From positions 1 through 43,218 of the forward strand of contig JAQGOF010000224.1 of assembly GCA_028293745.1 (NCBI GenBank): DNA of 43,218 nucleotides. Direction: 5' to 3'. The notes under the pieces were generated by a model. The model was not told the DNA's origin. It made no database searches and was given only the letters and a program-made list of their open reading frames with translations. Below, one piece after another: positions 43,110 to 43,218 of this stretch (positions are counted from its first letter, which is position 1; every line of letters begins with the position of its first letter). Both the position numbers and the translations under genes were made by a program. The stretch comes from Gammaproteobacteria bacterium. GTDB lineage: Bacteria > Pseudomonadota > Gammaproteobacteria > Steroidobacterales > Steroidobacteraceae.

Positions 43110-43218
43110 TCAACTCGCGGTTCTTATCGCCAATGGCGTGCAGCACATAGCGGAATCCGCTCTCGTGAGGCCAGTTTACGGCGCGCTTGAGATTCGTGTG
43201 TGCTTTGACGGTAGAGTC
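43075..43218 (-). CDS. partial gene running off the right edge, C-terminal 47 residues
   Basis: The minus strand is open from the last base of the window to a TAG at 43077-43075. It ends NWPHESGFRYVLHAIGDK followed by NRELILTVVVFHVPQ, with an alternating hydrophobic pattern typical of beta strands. The start lies outside the window, so function cannot be judged. It is on the same strand as the SIR2/helical/nuclease-like genes, about 240 bp upstream, and may be a further gene of that operon or a separate island gene. Confidence 0.5.
   Translation of the reverse strand, partial: DSTVKAHTNLKRAVNWPHESGFRYVLHAIGDKNRELILTVVVFHVPQ

Overview
The window looks like the chromosome of a high-GC Gram-negative proteobacterium, probably a gammaproteobacterium of the Steroidobacter/xanthomonad kind. 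That placement is an inference from two large TonB-dependent receptors, a LacI/GH3/TonB carbohydrate locus, Tat signals and codon use; no rRNA or marker gene is present to prove it. Most of the window is catabolic and transport genes. The right end, from about 36.4 kb, is a mobile island. LEFT (1-10.7 kb): a tRNA-Arg(TCT) is followed by a truncated GH43 glycosidase remnant and a Tat-exported transglutaminase-like protein. A minus-strand glycoside-use locus comes next: serine hydrolase, MFS transporter, TonB-dependent receptor, GH3 beta-glucosidase-like lipoprotein and LacI regulator. LacI-type palindromes lie in front of the receptor. MIDDLE (10.7-22.5 kb): a GntR/FCD regulator with two winged-helix domains faces a second, siderophore-type TonB receptor and a complete Dpp/Opp-type ABC importer (solute-binding protein, two permeases, fused double ATPase). 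Upstream of these lie a two-gene secreted unit (alpha/beta hydrolase plus a small tandem-domain protein) and a divergent LuxR regulator. The binding protein and the hydrolase each carry an apparent one-base frameshift in a run of four G/C. Related palindromes (GAYARYRTTGTC type) precede both TonB receptors and the ABC operon. RIGHT-MIDDLE (22.6-36 kb): amino-acid catabolism. It holds a PLP aminotransferase, a threonine/serine dehydratase-like enzyme, a lactonase-type beta-propeller protein, a second double-winged-helix GntR, an isocitrate/isopropylmalate dehydrogenase-family enzyme coupled to a cupin, a second intact copy of the secreted hydrolase, and a hydroxyproline-type module (Ser/Cys proline racemase-family protein, GntR/FCD regulator, DHDPS-family lyase/deaminase, P5C reductase-like enzyme). 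A DUF885 metallopeptidase-like protein closes the region. A 20-bp operator repeated as an exact inverted copy on both sides of the third gntR ties the hydroxyproline module together. My reading is that the middle of the window takes up and dismantles a peptide-like or modified amino-acid compound; this is inference. ISLAND (36.2-43.2 kb): tRNA-Pro(TGG), AT-rich and GC-rich inverted repeats, three 11-bp direct repeats and a P4-type tyrosine integrase are followed by a minus-strand operon. The operon encodes a SIR2-like NAD-binding protein, a large all-helical repeat-like protein and a protein with a PD-(D/E)XK-like N-terminus. It resembles an anti-phage defence system whose combination I do not recognise, and it is the best candidate for an undescribed system here. 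A partial gene runs off the right edge just upstream of it.
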